Assembly: GCA_027622905.1 (NCBI GenBank) | Contig: JAQBVV010000022.1 | Span: 1-32,666 of the forward strand | Length of the DNA: 32,666 nucleotides | Direction of reading: 5' to 3' | Source: Acidobacteriota bacterium | GTDB lineage: Bacteria; Acidobacteriota; Vicinamibacteria; Vicinamibacterales; UBA2999 | Part shown: piece after piece, positions 15,164-22,994 of the stretch | Layout of the letters: each line of letters begins with the position of its first letter | Position numbering within the stretch: the stretch's first letter is position 1 | Translations under genes and position numbers: made by a program | The notes under the pieces: generated by a model | Told to the model about the DNA's origin: nothing | The model's input: the letters and a program-made list of their open reading frames with translations, nothing else | Databases searched by the model: none

Positions 15164-15199
15164 ACTACAGGACTAACGCGAGCTGGGTGCGAGCGTGTC

Positions 15200-15203
15200 C
15201 TAG
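15200..15203. repeat. Left copy of probable 4-bp target duplication CTAG
   Basis: CTAG directly outside the left inverted repeat, matched by CTAG at 16883-16886. Because CTAG is its own complement it also extends the inverted repeat, so it can be read either as a target duplication or as part of longer 19-bp ends without a duplication. Confidence 0.55.
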
Positions 15204-15217
15204 CCTGCATTATTCAC
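15204..15217 (+). repeat. Left terminal inverted repeat of the IS
   Basis: CCTGCATTATTCAC, a perfect inverted match to 16869-16882. If the flanking CTAG and one more base are counted, the match is 19 bp (15199-15217 with 16869-16887). Confidence 0.85.
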
Positions 15218-15255
15218 AAGCGCGCGTGAATCGGTAGAAACACAAACGCCTCCAC

Positions 15256-15291
15256 GTGGTACAAAGCCGTTACCACACCACGAGCTTTTTT
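15256..15291 (+). terminator. Hairpin plus T-run at the 5' end of the IS
   Basis: GTGGTA (15256-15261) pairs with TACCAC (15271-15276) across 9 nt, followed by GAGC and six T (15286-15291). It lies just before the ribosome site of the transposase. Such a structure can stop or restrict transcription entering from outside the element, a known way for insertion sequences to limit their own transposition. Confidence 0.5.
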
Positions 15292-15309
15292 CCACGGGAG
15301 GCGCCTGCG

Positions 15310-16683
15310 TTGAACGAGCCGACGATAACACAGACTGTTCTGTTTCCAGACCTGGCGGATCGCCCCCTGCTCGCCAGCTTTGAGCAGCCCCACGCCAGCT
15401 CGGACGGCGGGGCGATCTTGCTCAAAGCCGCCGACCGCCAACTGGGTCTGCTGGCCGCCTTGACCGCGACAGTCCCCGATGCGCGCGCGGCGGCGCGCGT
15501 GACGCACGGTGTCGGCGATCTGATCGCGCAGCGCGTCTTTGCGATCGCCTGTGGGCATCCCGACGGCAATGATGCGGACCGCCTGGCGGACGATCCGATC
15601 CACAAACTGCTGCTGGGGCGCGACCCGATCGCCGGCGGCCGCTTGGCGTCGCAGCCGACGATCTCGCGCTTCGAGCACACGGCCGCCCCGCGGAGGCTGC
15701 TCGCCATGAGCCACGCGCTCGCCGACACGGTCATTGCCCGGCATCGCCGCCGGCGACGCGGCGTCCGCCGCATCACGATTGATCTCGATGTCACCGAGGA
15801 CCAGACGCATGGGGCACAGCAGCTCACCTTCTTCAATGGCTTCTACGATCACTGGTGCTATCTGCCGCTCGTGGCGACGCTGACCTTTGACGACGAAGCG
15901 CGGCAATACCTCGTCGCCGCGATCCTCCGTCCCGGCAACGCGGCGGGGACGGCCGGCGCGGTGAGCCTGCTGCAGCGGCTGCTCCCGAAACTCCGGCGCG
16001 CGTTTTCGGGCGCCCGGCTCCGCGTCCGGCTCGATGGCGGCTTTGCCACTCCGGCCGTCTTCGCCTTCTTGGAGGCCGCCGGAGTCGAGTATGTCGTCGC
16101 CATGGCGGGGAACGCGGTCCTCGCGCGACATGCCGAGCCGTCGCTGGCGCCGCTCCGCGCGGTCGTCGCGACCACGCAGGAGACGGCGACGACCTATGCG
16201 GAGGGGGTCTATCAAGCGGGCACCTGGGCGGCGCCTCGGCGCACAATCATCAAAGCCGAAGTGGTGTGGCACCACGGGCGGGCGCCCCGGGATAACCCGC
16301 GCTTTGTCATCACGAATCTGCGCCAGACGCCCCAATGGATCTACACCCACGTCTACTGTCCCCGTGGTGACAGTGAGAATCGCCTCAAGGAACTGAAACT
16401 CGCCCTGGCCTTTGGGCGCACCAGTTGCACGCGCTTCTGGGCCAATCAATTGCGCATCACCTTGACGGCGGCGGCGTTCATCCTGTTTCAAGAGCTGCAA
16501 CTACGTGCGGACCGGACCGCCCTCCGCGGCGCGCAGGTCCCGCGGCTGCGGCAGGCGCTGATCACGATCGGAGTGCAGGTCGTGCGCTCCGTCCGCCGGA
16601 TCGTCCTGCATCTCCCGCGATCCCATCCCGACGCCGTCCCGTGGGCGCGCCTAGCCCGCGCGCTCGGCGCCGTGTCCGCGTAA
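15310..16683 (+). CDS. IS1380-family DDE transposase
   Basis: A 457-aa transposase that cuts and joins the element ends in the cytoplasm. The three acidic positions appear in DLDVTEDQTHG, RLDGGFA and YCPRGDSENRLKELK, and the order and spacing fit IS1380 members. The frame is open back to a GTG at 15256, but that codon lies inside a hairpin. The TTG at 15310 is preferred because GGGAGG (15296-15301) precedes it by 8 nt, giving MNEPTITQTVLFPD. Full length compared with typical members and no internal stop or frameshift, so probably functional. Confidence 0.93.
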   Translation: MNEPTITQTVLFPDLADRPLLASFEQPHASSDGGAILLKAADRQLGLLAALTATVPDARAAARVTHGVGDLIAQRVFAIACGHPDGNDADRLADDPIHKLLLGRDPIAGGRLASQPTISRFEHTAAPRRLLAMSHALADTVIARHRRRRRGVRRITIDLDVTEDQTHGAQQLTFFNGFYDHWCYLPLVATLTFDDEARQYLVAAILRPGNAAGTAGAVSLLQRLLPKLRRAFSGARLRVRLDGGFATPAVFAFLEAAGVEYVVAMAGNAVLARHAEPSLAPLRAVVATTQETATTYAEGVYQAGTWAAPRRTIIKAEVVWHHGRAPRDNPRFVITNLRQTPQWIYTHVYCPRGDSENRLKELKLALAFGRTSCTRFWANQLRITLTAAAFILFQELQLRADRTALRGAQVPRLRQALITIGVQVVRSVRRIVLHLPRSHPDAVPWARLARALGAVSA

Positions 16684-16868
16684 CGCACTCGCACGCGTCC
16701 CCCACGAGTCCTCGCGCCGGAGGTGTCGCCGCCGACGTGCCGATCCCATCCCACGCGTCCGTGGCCTGACGCGTCAGGCCGTCAGACCGCCGCCGTCGTC
16801 AGTCAGCCACCGCCCATCAGCGGCGCAGACACTCGGGGCCGCCGCCAGGATCAGAAACTCGCTCACTC
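16684..16868. other. Non-coding right arm of the IS
   Basis: 185 bp between the transposase stop and the right inverted repeat. It contains an 18-bp perfect palindrome at 16763-16780 (half-site GGCCTGACG), which may form a hairpin ending the transposase transcript or bind a protein. No ORF is supported. Confidence 0.5.
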
Positions 16869-16882
16869 GTGAATAATGCAGG
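16869..16882 (-). repeat. Right terminal inverted repeat of the IS
   Basis: GTGAATAATGCAGG, the perfect complement of the left end. Next to it is CTAG (16883-16886), whose complement supplies the stop codon TAG of the nucleotidyltransferase gene. Confidence 0.85.
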
Positions 16883-18262
16883 CTAGGCCTCCGATGCCAG
16901 GACGCGCTTCGCCGCCCCGATCGCATCCTCCACGCTTCGCACCTCGCCATCCAGCTGCTGTTCGTAGACGGCTTTCAGGACTTCGCCGACTCGTGGCCCA
17001 GGGGAAAGGCCCAGCGCCAGCAGATGCCGACCCATCAGGAGCGGGGCAGGCGGCCGGTGCTCCACACCTAGCGCGCGCGCCCGGGTCACGAACCAGTCCA
17101 TCGCGGCGCAGTCGAACTCGCCAGAGCGGCCGAGGCAGTCAGCCCTGGCCAGCCGCGCCAGGAGTTCCATGTCGACTTTCTGCGCCAGCCGACGGAACGC
17201 CCCGTCTCCAACGTGTGGCGCCTGGTAGAACATGCCAGGCTTGAGATGGTGGGCTACGAGGCCGATGACCTGGCTACGGGCGTCAAACCCGTCGATGGTG
17301 TGGATATTGAAGCGGTCGAGCAGCGCGATCGTGGGAGCCACGCCGGCCTCTTCATGGTTGAGGGAACGGATGCGACCCTCGATGAGTGCCGTGGTCGCCG
17401 GCTTCCCCAGATCGTGGCACACCGCGCCCAGCATCACGGTGATGAGTCGGGGGCGGTCGAGGTCAGCGTTCAGCCGGCGGGCCTGATCGATCACCAGCAG
17501 CGTGTGGGTCCAGACATCGCCTTCGGGATGCCACTCCGGCTCCTGCGGGCACCCAACCAGTGGCTTCAACTCCGGCAGGAGCCGGTCCACGACACCCAGG
17601 TCGAGCGCCAGCGCGAACCCGACGGACGGCCGCTCTGCCGCGAGGAGGAGTTTCTCCATCTCGCTCCAGACGCGCTCGGCCGGCAGGTCGTCGAGGGGAA
17701 TGCCGCGGCAGAGCGTGGCGGTCGCCGCGTCGAGGCTGAACTCGAAACGCGCCGAGAACTGCACCGCTCGAAGCACGCGAAGGCTGTCGTCGCCGAACGT
17801 CGCCGGATCCACGGCGCGAAGCACACCCTGGCCAAGGTCCGCGCGGCCGTCAAAAGGGTCTTCGTACACGTCCTCCAGTGGGTCCCACGCCATGGCATTG
17901 ACCGTGAAGTCGCGTCGCCTCGCAGCGTCCGCAACCGTCATCGTCGGGTCGCCAACGACATCGAAGCCCTTGTGGCCTCGGCCGGCCTTCGATTCACGGC
18001 GGGGGAGGGCGACATCGATTCCATCATTGCCATCCTTGCCGACGACCTTGTAGACCGGGAAGCTGTGTCCGACGGCCTCCACGCGACCGAACGGCGCGAG
18101 AAGGCCGGGGAGGCGTTCCTGCGCGAGGCCGAAGATTTCCAGATCGATGTCCTTGGAGGGATATCCTCGCAGCCGGTCACGTACCCAGCCGCCAACGATC
18201 AGCGCTCGACCACCGGCGGCCCTGGCGGCTTCAGCGATTGCGTTGGCGAGGTCCAGTGACAT
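16883..18262 (-). CDS. CCA-adding-type tRNA nucleotidyltransferase with HD domain
   Basis: A 459-aa protein of the class II poly(A) polymerase/CCA-adding family, which adds or repairs the CCA end of tRNA in the cytoplasm. Residues 1-150 are the nucleotidyltransferase head: VGGWVRDRL (residues 20-28), DIDLEIFG with the metal-binding Asp pair, RRDFTVNAMA. Next comes the RNA-binding region with RVLRAVQFSARFEF. About 250-370 is an HD phosphohydrolase domain (WTHTLLV, CHDLGKP), as in multifunctional bacterial CCA proteins. The frame runs to 18487, but the upstream part is the antisense of the peptidase gene; the ATG at 18262 fits the family start. The TAG stop lies in the CTAG abutting the IS. If CTAG was the target, the protein is unchanged at ASEA-stop. 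Confidence 0.9.
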   Translation of the reverse strand: MSLDLANAIAEAARAAGGRALIVGGWVRDRLRGYPSKDIDLEIFGLAQERLPGLLAPFGRVEAVGHSFPVYKVVGKDGNDGIDVALPRRESKAGRGHKGFDVVGDPTMTVADAARRRDFTVNAMAWDPLEDVYEDPFDGRADLGQGVLRAVDPATFGDDSLRVLRAVQFSARFEFSLDAATATLCRGIPLDDLPAERVWSEMEKLLLAAERPSVGFALALDLGVVDRLLPELKPLVGCPQEPEWHPEGDVWTHTLLVIDQARRLNADLDRPRLITVMLGAVCHDLGKPATTALIEGRIRSLNHEEAGVAPTIALLDRFNIHTIDGFDARSQVIGLVAHHLKPGMFYQAPHVGDGAFRRLAQKVDMELLARLARADCLGRSGEFDCAAMDWFVTRARALGVEHRPPAPLLMGRHLLALGLSPGPRVGEVLKAVYEQQLDGEVRSVEDAIGAAKRVLASEA

Positions 18263-18271
18263 CCTGCAGCG

Positions 18272-18277
18272 ATTGTG
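18272..18277 (-). promoter_or_regulatory. Candidate leaderless -10 of the CCA-adding gene
   Basis: CACAAT on the minus strand, followed by 9 nt and the ATG at 18262. It matches the TACAAT-9-ATG arrangement seen at 2797 and 10333 except for its first base. No Shine-Dalgarno sequence is present. Confidence 0.4.
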
Positions 18278-18290
18278 CTTCGATCGGTGG

Positions 18291-18296
18291 TGCAAT
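18291..18296 (+). promoter_or_regulatory. Candidate -10 of the M20 peptidase
   Basis: TGCAAT followed by 9 nt and the ATG at 18306. The 9 nt contain AGGAACAGG, so this gene could be read either as near-leaderless or with a weak ribosome site. It lies in the 43-bp gap shared with the divergent CCA-adding gene. Confidence 0.3.
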
Positions 18297-18305
18297 AGGA
18301 ACAGG

Positions 18306-19460
18306 ATGACCGTACAGACAGACCCGACGCTGCGGCTACTAGAGGACCTCGTCTCGATCGATTCGGTGAACCCGTCGTTGGTCCCCGGTGCCCGCGGAGA
18401 GGCAGAGATCGCTCGACGGGTCGCCTCGGAATGCGCCGCCTCCGGTCTCGTGGTCCACGTGACCGAGGTGACACCGGGTCGCCCCAACGTTGTGGGCGTG
18501 TTGGAAGGCCGGTCCCCTGGGCCGACGCTGATGTTGAGCGGTCACCTTGACACGGTGGGCGTCGCCGGGATGGCCGCGCCCTTCGACCCGGTGCAGAAGG
18601 ACGGCCGCCTGTATGGCCGCGGCTCTCACGACATGAAGGGCGGCATCGCGGCGATGCTCGGCGCCGCTCGCGTGCTGGCCGAGGGGGGTGGGCTGACCAG
18701 CGGCACACTGATCGTCGCTGCTGTCGTCGACGAGGAGCATGCCAGTCTCGGTGCGGAGGCTCTTGTGCGCACGTACCGCGCCGATGCCGCTGTCGTGACC
18801 GAGCCCACCGATCTCGACGTGGGGATCGCGCACAAGGGCTTCGAATGGCTGGAGATCGAGGTGCGCGGTCGGCGTGCGCACGGCAGCCGACCGGAGGACG
18901 GCCGTGATGCCATCCTGCGCATGGGCAGGGTGCTCGGCCGGCTTGAGTCGCTCAACCGGCGACTGCAGGCCCGGCCCGTGCATCCCCTTCTCGGCACCCC
19001 GTCGTTACACGCGTCGACGATCACCGCCGATGGTGAGCTCAGCAGCTATCCGGCTCACTGCCTCCTGCAGATGGAGCGGCGGACGTTGCCCGGAGAGCCT
19101 CGGGGCACCGGGCTACAGGAGGTCGAAGCGATTCTGGATCGGCTTCGCAACGACGACTGGGAGTTCGACGGTCGCGCACGGCTGCTGTCGGGCAGGGAGC
19201 CATACGAGATCGAGCGGACGCACCCGCTCCCGATTGCGCTCGGGCGCGCGGCGACCTCGGTGGGGTTTCACGCCCGTCGCGTGGGTCTGACCTATTGGAG
19301 CGACGCGGCGGTGCTCGGGGCCGCCGGTATTCCGACCGTGCTCTTCGGGCCTGGTGGCGCGGGCCTGCACAGCCAGGAGGAGTACGTGCGCATGAAGGAT
19401 GTCTGTGCGTGCCGGGAGACGCTGGTGGCGCTCGCCCGTGAGTTCACGCGCGGACATTGA
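18306..19460 (+). CDS. M20 family metallopeptidase (ArgE/DapE type)
   Basis: A 384-aa zinc hydrolase that removes an acyl group or cleaves a small peptide or amide. Motifs: SGHLDTVGV (zinc His and the Asp after it), GRGSHDMKGGIAAM (bridging Asp), VVDEEHASLG (catalytic Glu and next Glu), VTEPTDLD and the C-terminal GPGGAGLHSQEEYV (zinc His). The dimerisation insert RGRRAHGSRPEDG lies between. The family covers acetylornithine deacetylase, succinyl-diaminopimelate desuccinylase and carboxypeptidases; no Arg or Lys biosynthesis genes are adjacent, so the substrate is open. No signal peptide. Its last 17 bp overlap the end of proline dehydrogenase on the other strand. Confidence 0.9.
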   Translation: MTVQTDPTLRLLEDLVSIDSVNPSLVPGARGEAEIARRVASECAASGLVVHVTEVTPGRPNVVGVLEGRSPGPTLMLSGHLDTVGVAGMAAPFDPVQKDGRLYGRGSHDMKGGIAAMLGAARVLAEGGGLTSGTLIVAAVVDEEHASLGAEALVRTYRADAAVVTEPTDLDVGIAHKGFEWLEIEVRGRRAHGSRPEDGRDAILRMGRVLGRLESLNRRLQARPVHPLLGTPSLHASTITADGELSSYPAHCLLQMERRTLPGEPRGTGLQEVEAILDRLRNDDWEFDGRARLLSGREPYEIERTHPLPIALGRAATSVGFHARRVGLTYWSDAAVLGAAGIPTVLFGPGGAGLHSQEEYVRMKDVCACRETLVALAREFTRGH

Positions 19461-20397
19461 TGCTACCGCGCGCGTACGCGCGCGGCTTCAGGGCCAAGCC
19501 CACGTTCAACGGCCGTTCGCCCATCCGCCGCATGAAATACGGAAACCACCCTGAGCCGAAGGGCACGTACACGCGGACGCGGTAGCCCGCAGACACGAGC
19601 GATGCCTGGAGATCGTGCCTGATGCCGTAGAGCATCTGGAATTCCCACCGGTCCTTCGCCAGGCCTCGCGCGTCGGCGTACGTGCGCACCTGTTCGATGA
19701 TATTCGGGTCATGGGTGGCGATGGCTGGGTAGGTGCCCGAGTCCAGTAACAGGTGCGCCTGCCGGACAAACGCCCTGTCGCGATCGTCTTTGTGTCGGAG
19801 CGCCGCGGATGACGGTTCCTTGTAGGCGCCCTTGACGAGCCGGACGCGCGCCCCCAGTTCGTTCATGCGCCGTAGATCGGCTTCGGTCCGATGCAAATAC
19901 GACTGGAGCGCCACGCCGACGTTGCGATACTCGTAGTGCCACAGCGTCTCGAAGATGTCGATCGTTTGCTCGATGTAGGGCGAGTGCTCCATGTTGATGC
20001 GGATGAAGAACCCCTGACGCGCCGCCGGCTCAAGGATGCGCCGCAAGTTGTCGAGACAGGTTGCGCGGTCCACGTCGAGGCCGAGCTGCGTCAGTTTCAG
20101 CGAGATGTTCCGCTCGATCCCTGCGCGCATGATGACGTCAATCAGGCGGATGTACTCGGTGGTGGCAGCGGTGGACTCATCCAGCGTCGTCACACGTTTG
20201 TCAAGATGGTCGAGCGTGACGAGCCGGCCTTGCGACTGGAGCCGTCGCGACATATCGATGGCGGCCTCCACGGTCTCGCCTGCGACGAACCGGCCGGCAA
20301 GACTGTCGGGGGTTCCCGGGCCGTGCTGCGAGGCAAAGCGCGTCAGGGTAGCGCTACGGGACAGAGCGAAGAAGAGAGCCTTTGGTCTTGGGTACAT
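19444..20397 (-). CDS. Proline dehydrogenase (monofunctional)
   Basis: A 317-aa FAD enzyme of the ProDH/PutA family that oxidises L-proline to delta-1-pyrroline-5-carboxylate and passes electrons to the quinone pool at the membrane. Motifs in order: ISLKLTQLGLD, FIRINMEHSPY, GVALQSYLHRTEADLRRM, RVRLVKGAYKEP, ATHDPNII, EFQMLYGIR and YVPFGSGWFPYFMRRMGERP, where the RR pair binds the proline carboxylate. The length fits the short single-domain form, so P5C dehydrogenase must be encoded elsewhere. The start is the ATG at 20397; only weak purines precede it. Its 3' end overlaps the M20 gene by 17 bp, so no terminator lies between them. Confidence 0.93.
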   Translation of the reverse strand: MYPRPKALFFALSRSATLTRFASQHGPGTPDSLAGRFVAGETVEAAIDMSRRLQSQGRLVTLDHLDKRVTTLDESTAATTEYIRLIDVIMRAGIERNISLKLTQLGLDVDRATCLDNLRRILEPAARQGFFIRINMEHSPYIEQTIDIFETLWHYEYRNVGVALQSYLHRTEADLRRMNELGARVRLVKGAYKEPSSAALRHKDDRDRAFVRQAHLLLDSGTYPAIATHDPNIIEQVRTYADARGLAKDRWEFQMLYGIRHDLQASLVSAGYRVRVYVPFGSGWFPYFMRRMGERPLNVGLALKPRAYARGSINVRA

Positions 20398-20748
20398 CTA
20401 GCAGACCCAGGTGAAGGACCGGCGTCGCACAGAGCCGGGCGAGGCGCCTCGCCCGGAGTCGGCTCGGCCGTGGCATGCCCGCGGAATCCGCGCTCGTGGA
20501 CAAAGCGTGACAACTGAGAAAACCGTCTTTCCTTGAAGGAGGAGCAGCGCAGGCCAAAAGAAGGCCTCAGTGGTCGATGGCAGGTGAAGTGTCGCCACGA
20601 GCCGCTAATACTACATTGTTATGTCCCGAGAGGGATCTGATTTTGAGAATATTGCACGGATCGTGCGATCTCGGTACGACCGGCGGTGCCCGATCTCAGG
20701 CAATCTCGCAGCTGTGTCGACGGATGAGGTGGCTTGCGGCGAGTAGTA
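20398..20748. other. Intergenic region with a 22-bp palindrome
   Basis: 351 bp between the start of proline dehydrogenase and the end of the PlsB-like gene. It has no supported ORF. It contains a 22-bp perfect palindrome at 20435-20456 (half-site CCGGGCGAGGC), a 5-bp inverted repeat with a 7-nt loop at 20551-20567 (AGGCC/GGCCT) and a GCACG-GAT-CGTGC hairpin at 20652-20664. It must hold the promoter of proline dehydrogenase and the 3' end of the operon to its right. An open frame at 20577-20852 (+) is judged spurious. Confidence 0.5.
20435..20456. promoter_or_regulatory. 22-bp perfect palindrome upstream of proline dehydrogenase
   Basis: Two 11-bp halves (CCGGGCGAGGC and its complement) with no spacer, 38-59 bp before the proline dehydrogenase ATG. 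A dimeric regulator site or the stem of a transcript hairpin are both possible; no T-tract follows on either strand. Confidence 0.35.
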
Positions 20749-21933
20749 CTAGTGCGTACGGCGAGACGGGGACGCGAGCAAGTGATCGAGGGAGTGCGCG
20801 TAGTAGCGGAGGAGGTGGCGGTCGCGCACGCGTACACGGCCGCGATCGATGACCAGCACCCCGCGTGATTCGAGGGGCCCCAGCGCGGCGTCGACCGCCT
20901 CGGCACCGGTCTCGACGCCGAGGTTCGCCCCGCCCGCCCGGAGCGTGTCAATGATGGCGTCGGCGCGCGCCTCGAGGTCGCGAGACGAAATGGACGGCCG
21001 CATCGCGTTGGTGATGACCGCCGTCGGAAGCACCTTGTACAGCCGACCGATGGCGGCCATGACCGCACGCGAGAAGTCCAGGACTTCGCTGCGCGACCTC
21101 GGATCGATGGTTACCGCGATGGGCGTGCCGAATGTCACGAAGGCCCGCGACTTGTACCCGACGGCGTAGCGCACCATTTCCGCCACTTCGCGACGGAAAG
21201 GCTTCTGCGTGCGCTTCACGCCCTGTCGGGCAAGGATGTGATCCTCGAGCACCAGGTCGTAAGCGACGGCTGTGGGCAACACCGACATCCGTGCGCCCTC
21301 GGCCTGCAACGCGGCGTGCATCAGACCGGTCTTCGGGTTCTTGATCTCGCCGCTGTAGCTTCGGCCTCCCTCAGGATAAAAAAAGAGGTCGTGCGTACGG
21401 AGCACCTCGGCGACGTAGGCTTTCAGGGTGACCAGGTATGCGGGGTCCCTGGTGTTGCGACGGATCGGAATGGCTCCGGTCACATGCTTGTGCAGCAACC
21501 CCAGCGGACCGCCGAAGAGATTGATGCCGGCAGCGACAATCGGCGGCCGCACGCCGTGATCGTCGAGCACGAGTAACTCGACCAGATAGTCGGTATGGCT
21601 CTTATGGTTCGAGGCGTAGATCACGCGTCCATTGGCGGTGGCCGCTCGCGCCGCATCCACGTGCTCGGCGATGCGCTCGATCTTGCGCAGGATCGGGTAG
21701 AGCGGATGTTTCAGCGTGCGGTAGATCTGGTAGCGCTGCGTGGTCCGCAGTTCTTCAAGATAGCCCTGGATGCGCAGGCGCGCGGCCGCTGCGCCCTCGC
21801 CCTGACTCCCGTCGAGATACCGAGCGATGTCAGCCCTGGAGAGTACGGCTTCCGAGATTGCATCGGGGATCGGCACGGCTTCGACTATAGCACCAGCCTT
21901 CGGTCGGCGCCGGGGTGCCCAGAGCCGGTCCAC
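20749..21933 (-). CDS. PlsB-like glycerol-3-phosphate acyltransferase
   Basis: A protein of about 394 aa from the GTG at 21933. It has the acyltransferase motifs of the PlsB branch: NHKSHTDYL (HX4D, block I), TGAIPIRRN (block II), FYPEGGRSYSGEIKNPKTG (block III) and a VLPTAVAYD block. It probably acylates glycerol 3-phosphate, or a related acceptor, at sn-1 at the inner membrane. It is about half the size of E. coli PlsB and closer to shorter bacterial or plant forms. No transmembrane segment is obvious. The frame is open to an ATG at 22014, which overlaps the isocitrate dehydrogenase gene by 56 bp; I prefer the GTG at 21933 because AGGGA precedes it by 9 nt and it falls 26 bp past the upstream stop. 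Confidence 0.8.
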   Translation of the reverse strand: MDRLWAPRRRPKAGAIVEAVPIPDAISEAVLSRADIARYLDGSQGEGAAAARLRIQGYLEELRTTQRYQIYRTLKHPLYPILRKIERIAEHVDAARAATANGRVIYASNHKSHTDYLVELLVLDDHGVRPPIVAAGINLFGGPLGLLHKHVTGAIPIRRNTRDPAYLVTLKAYVAEVLRTHDLFFYPEGGRSYSGEIKNPKTGLMHAALQAEGARMSVLPTAVAYDLVLEDHILARQGVKRTQKPFRREVAEMVRYAVGYKSRAFVTFGTPIAVTIDPRSRSEVLDFSRAVMAAIGRLYKVLPTAVITNAMRPSISSRDLEARADAIIDTLRAGGANLGVETGAEAVDAALGPLESRGVLVIDRGRVRVRDRHLLRYYAHSLDHLLASPSRRTH

Positions 21934-21958
21934 GAGCCGAAGTCCCTGAACGCCGGGC

Positions 21959-22966
21959 TCATGCGGCGACGGCTTTTCGTGCGATGGCGTCGGCAAACGC
22001 CGAGGTCGTGGCACTGCCGCCGAGGTCTCGCGTTCGGACTCGGCCCTCGCTCAACACCTGGCCGAGCGCGCTGACAATACGGTCGGCAATCGTGCCTTCT
22101 CCGATGTGTCGGAGCATGAGCACCGCCGACAGGAGGAGCGCCATCGGATTGGCCACGTTCTGACCGGCGATGTCGGGCGCACTGCCGTGTACGGCCTCGA
22201 ACACGCCGATGTCGGTACCGAGATTCGCCGCCGGCACAACGCCCAGACCACCGACCAGTCCCGCGCAGAGGTCGGAGACGATATCGCCATACAGGTTCGG
22301 GAGGAGCAGGACATCGAACTGGGTGGGGTCCATGACCAGGTGCATGCAGGCGGCATCGACGATGCGATCGTCACAGGTGATGTCCGGATACTTCGCAGCC
22401 ACGTTCCGGACGGACTCGAGGAACAGGCCGTCGCTCAGCTTCATGATGTTGGCCTTGTGCACGGCCGTCACGCGCGCTCGACCATGCTCCCGCGCGTAGT
22501 CGAACGCGAAGCGCGCGACGCGCGTCGACGCCACCGACGTAATGATCTTCAGGCTTTCGACGACTCCAGGGACCACCTCGTGCTCAAGGCCGGCGTACAG
22601 GTCCTCGGTGTTCTCGCGGACGATGACCAGGTCGACACCCTCGTATCGCGACGTGATGGAGGGCACGCTCGAGACCGGGCGGAGATTGACGAACAGATCC
22701 AGCGCTTTTCGCAGGCCGACGTTCACGCTGGTGAACCCGCTGCCGACCGGGGTCGTCAGGGGACCTTTCAACGCAATCTTGTTCCTCTTGATCGAATCAA
22801 GCAACGGCACGGGCAGGGTATCGCCATGCCGCTCGAGCGACGCCGCGCCGGCGAGGTGCGCGTCCCACTCGACATCGAGTCCGGACCGTTCGAGCACCGT
22901 GACGACCGCGGCTGTGACTTCAGGGCCGATGCCGTCGCCCAGGATGAGCGTGATGGTGTGCTTCAC
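21959..22966 (-). CDS. NAD-type isocitrate dehydrogenase
   Basis: A 335-aa member of the isocitrate/isopropylmalate dehydrogenase family. It begins with GDGIGPEV. The substrate helix GSGFTSVNVGLRKALDLFVNLRPV carries the Ser and Arg residues of isocitrate binding rather than the isopropylmalate pattern. VHKANIMKLSDGLF supplies the catalytic lysine, LYGDIVSDLCAGLVGGLG the metal-binding Asp residues, and HGSAPDIAGQNVANP the NAD-binding loop with Asp, which points to NAD. It would convert isocitrate to 2-oxoglutarate in the TCA cycle. The start is a GTG with GAAGG upstream. It is the middle gene of a leftward set with DUF4149 upstream (28-bp gap) and the PlsB-like gene downstream. Confidence 0.88.
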   Translation of the reverse strand: MKHTITLILGDGIGPEVTAAVVTVLERSGLDVEWDAHLAGAASLERHGDTLPVPLLDSIKRNKIALKGPLTTPVGSGFTSVNVGLRKALDLFVNLRPVSSVPSITSRYEGVDLVIVRENTEDLYAGLEHEVVPGVVESLKIITSVASTRVARFAFDYAREHGRARVTAVHKANIMKLSDGLFLESVRNVAAKYPDITCDDRIVDAACMHLVMDPTQFDVLLLPNLYGDIVSDLCAGLVGGLGVVPAANLGTDIGVFEAVHGSAPDIAGQNVANPMALLLSAVLMLRHIGEGTIADRIVSALGQVLSEGRVRTRDLGGSATTSAFADAIARKAVAA

Positions 22967-22994
22967 GTGATGCGACCTTCAACAGTGCGGTTGT

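Larger units (their letters stand above)
15204..16882 (+). mobile_element. IS1380-family insertion sequence, apparently complete
   Basis: A 1679-bp element with one transposase gene, perfect 14-bp terminal inverted repeats (CCTGCATTATTCAC at 15204-15217; complement at 16869-16882) and flanking CTAG copies. Length, CC- ends, 4-bp duplication and transposase type fit IS1380. It sits between two convergent genes and interrupts neither. The transposase frame is intact, so the copy may be active. The transposase codon choice looks more extreme in GC than its neighbours, which would suit recent arrival, but this was judged by eye. Confidence 0.88.

Noticed and set aside
15214-16500. 428-codon frame antisense to the transposase
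   Set aside because: Composition is Arg/Gln/Asp-rich without domains; a shadow of the transposase frame.
16883-16900. Truncation of the CCA-adding gene by the IS
   Set aside because: The stop falls in CTAG, and joining the flanks at CTAG gives the same C-terminus, so the gene is probably intact.
20577-20852. 91-codon plus-strand frame in the gap left of the PlsB-like gene
   Set aside because: Runs into the acyltransferase gene antisense, ends in a Gly/Arg-rich low-complexity stretch and shows no domain.
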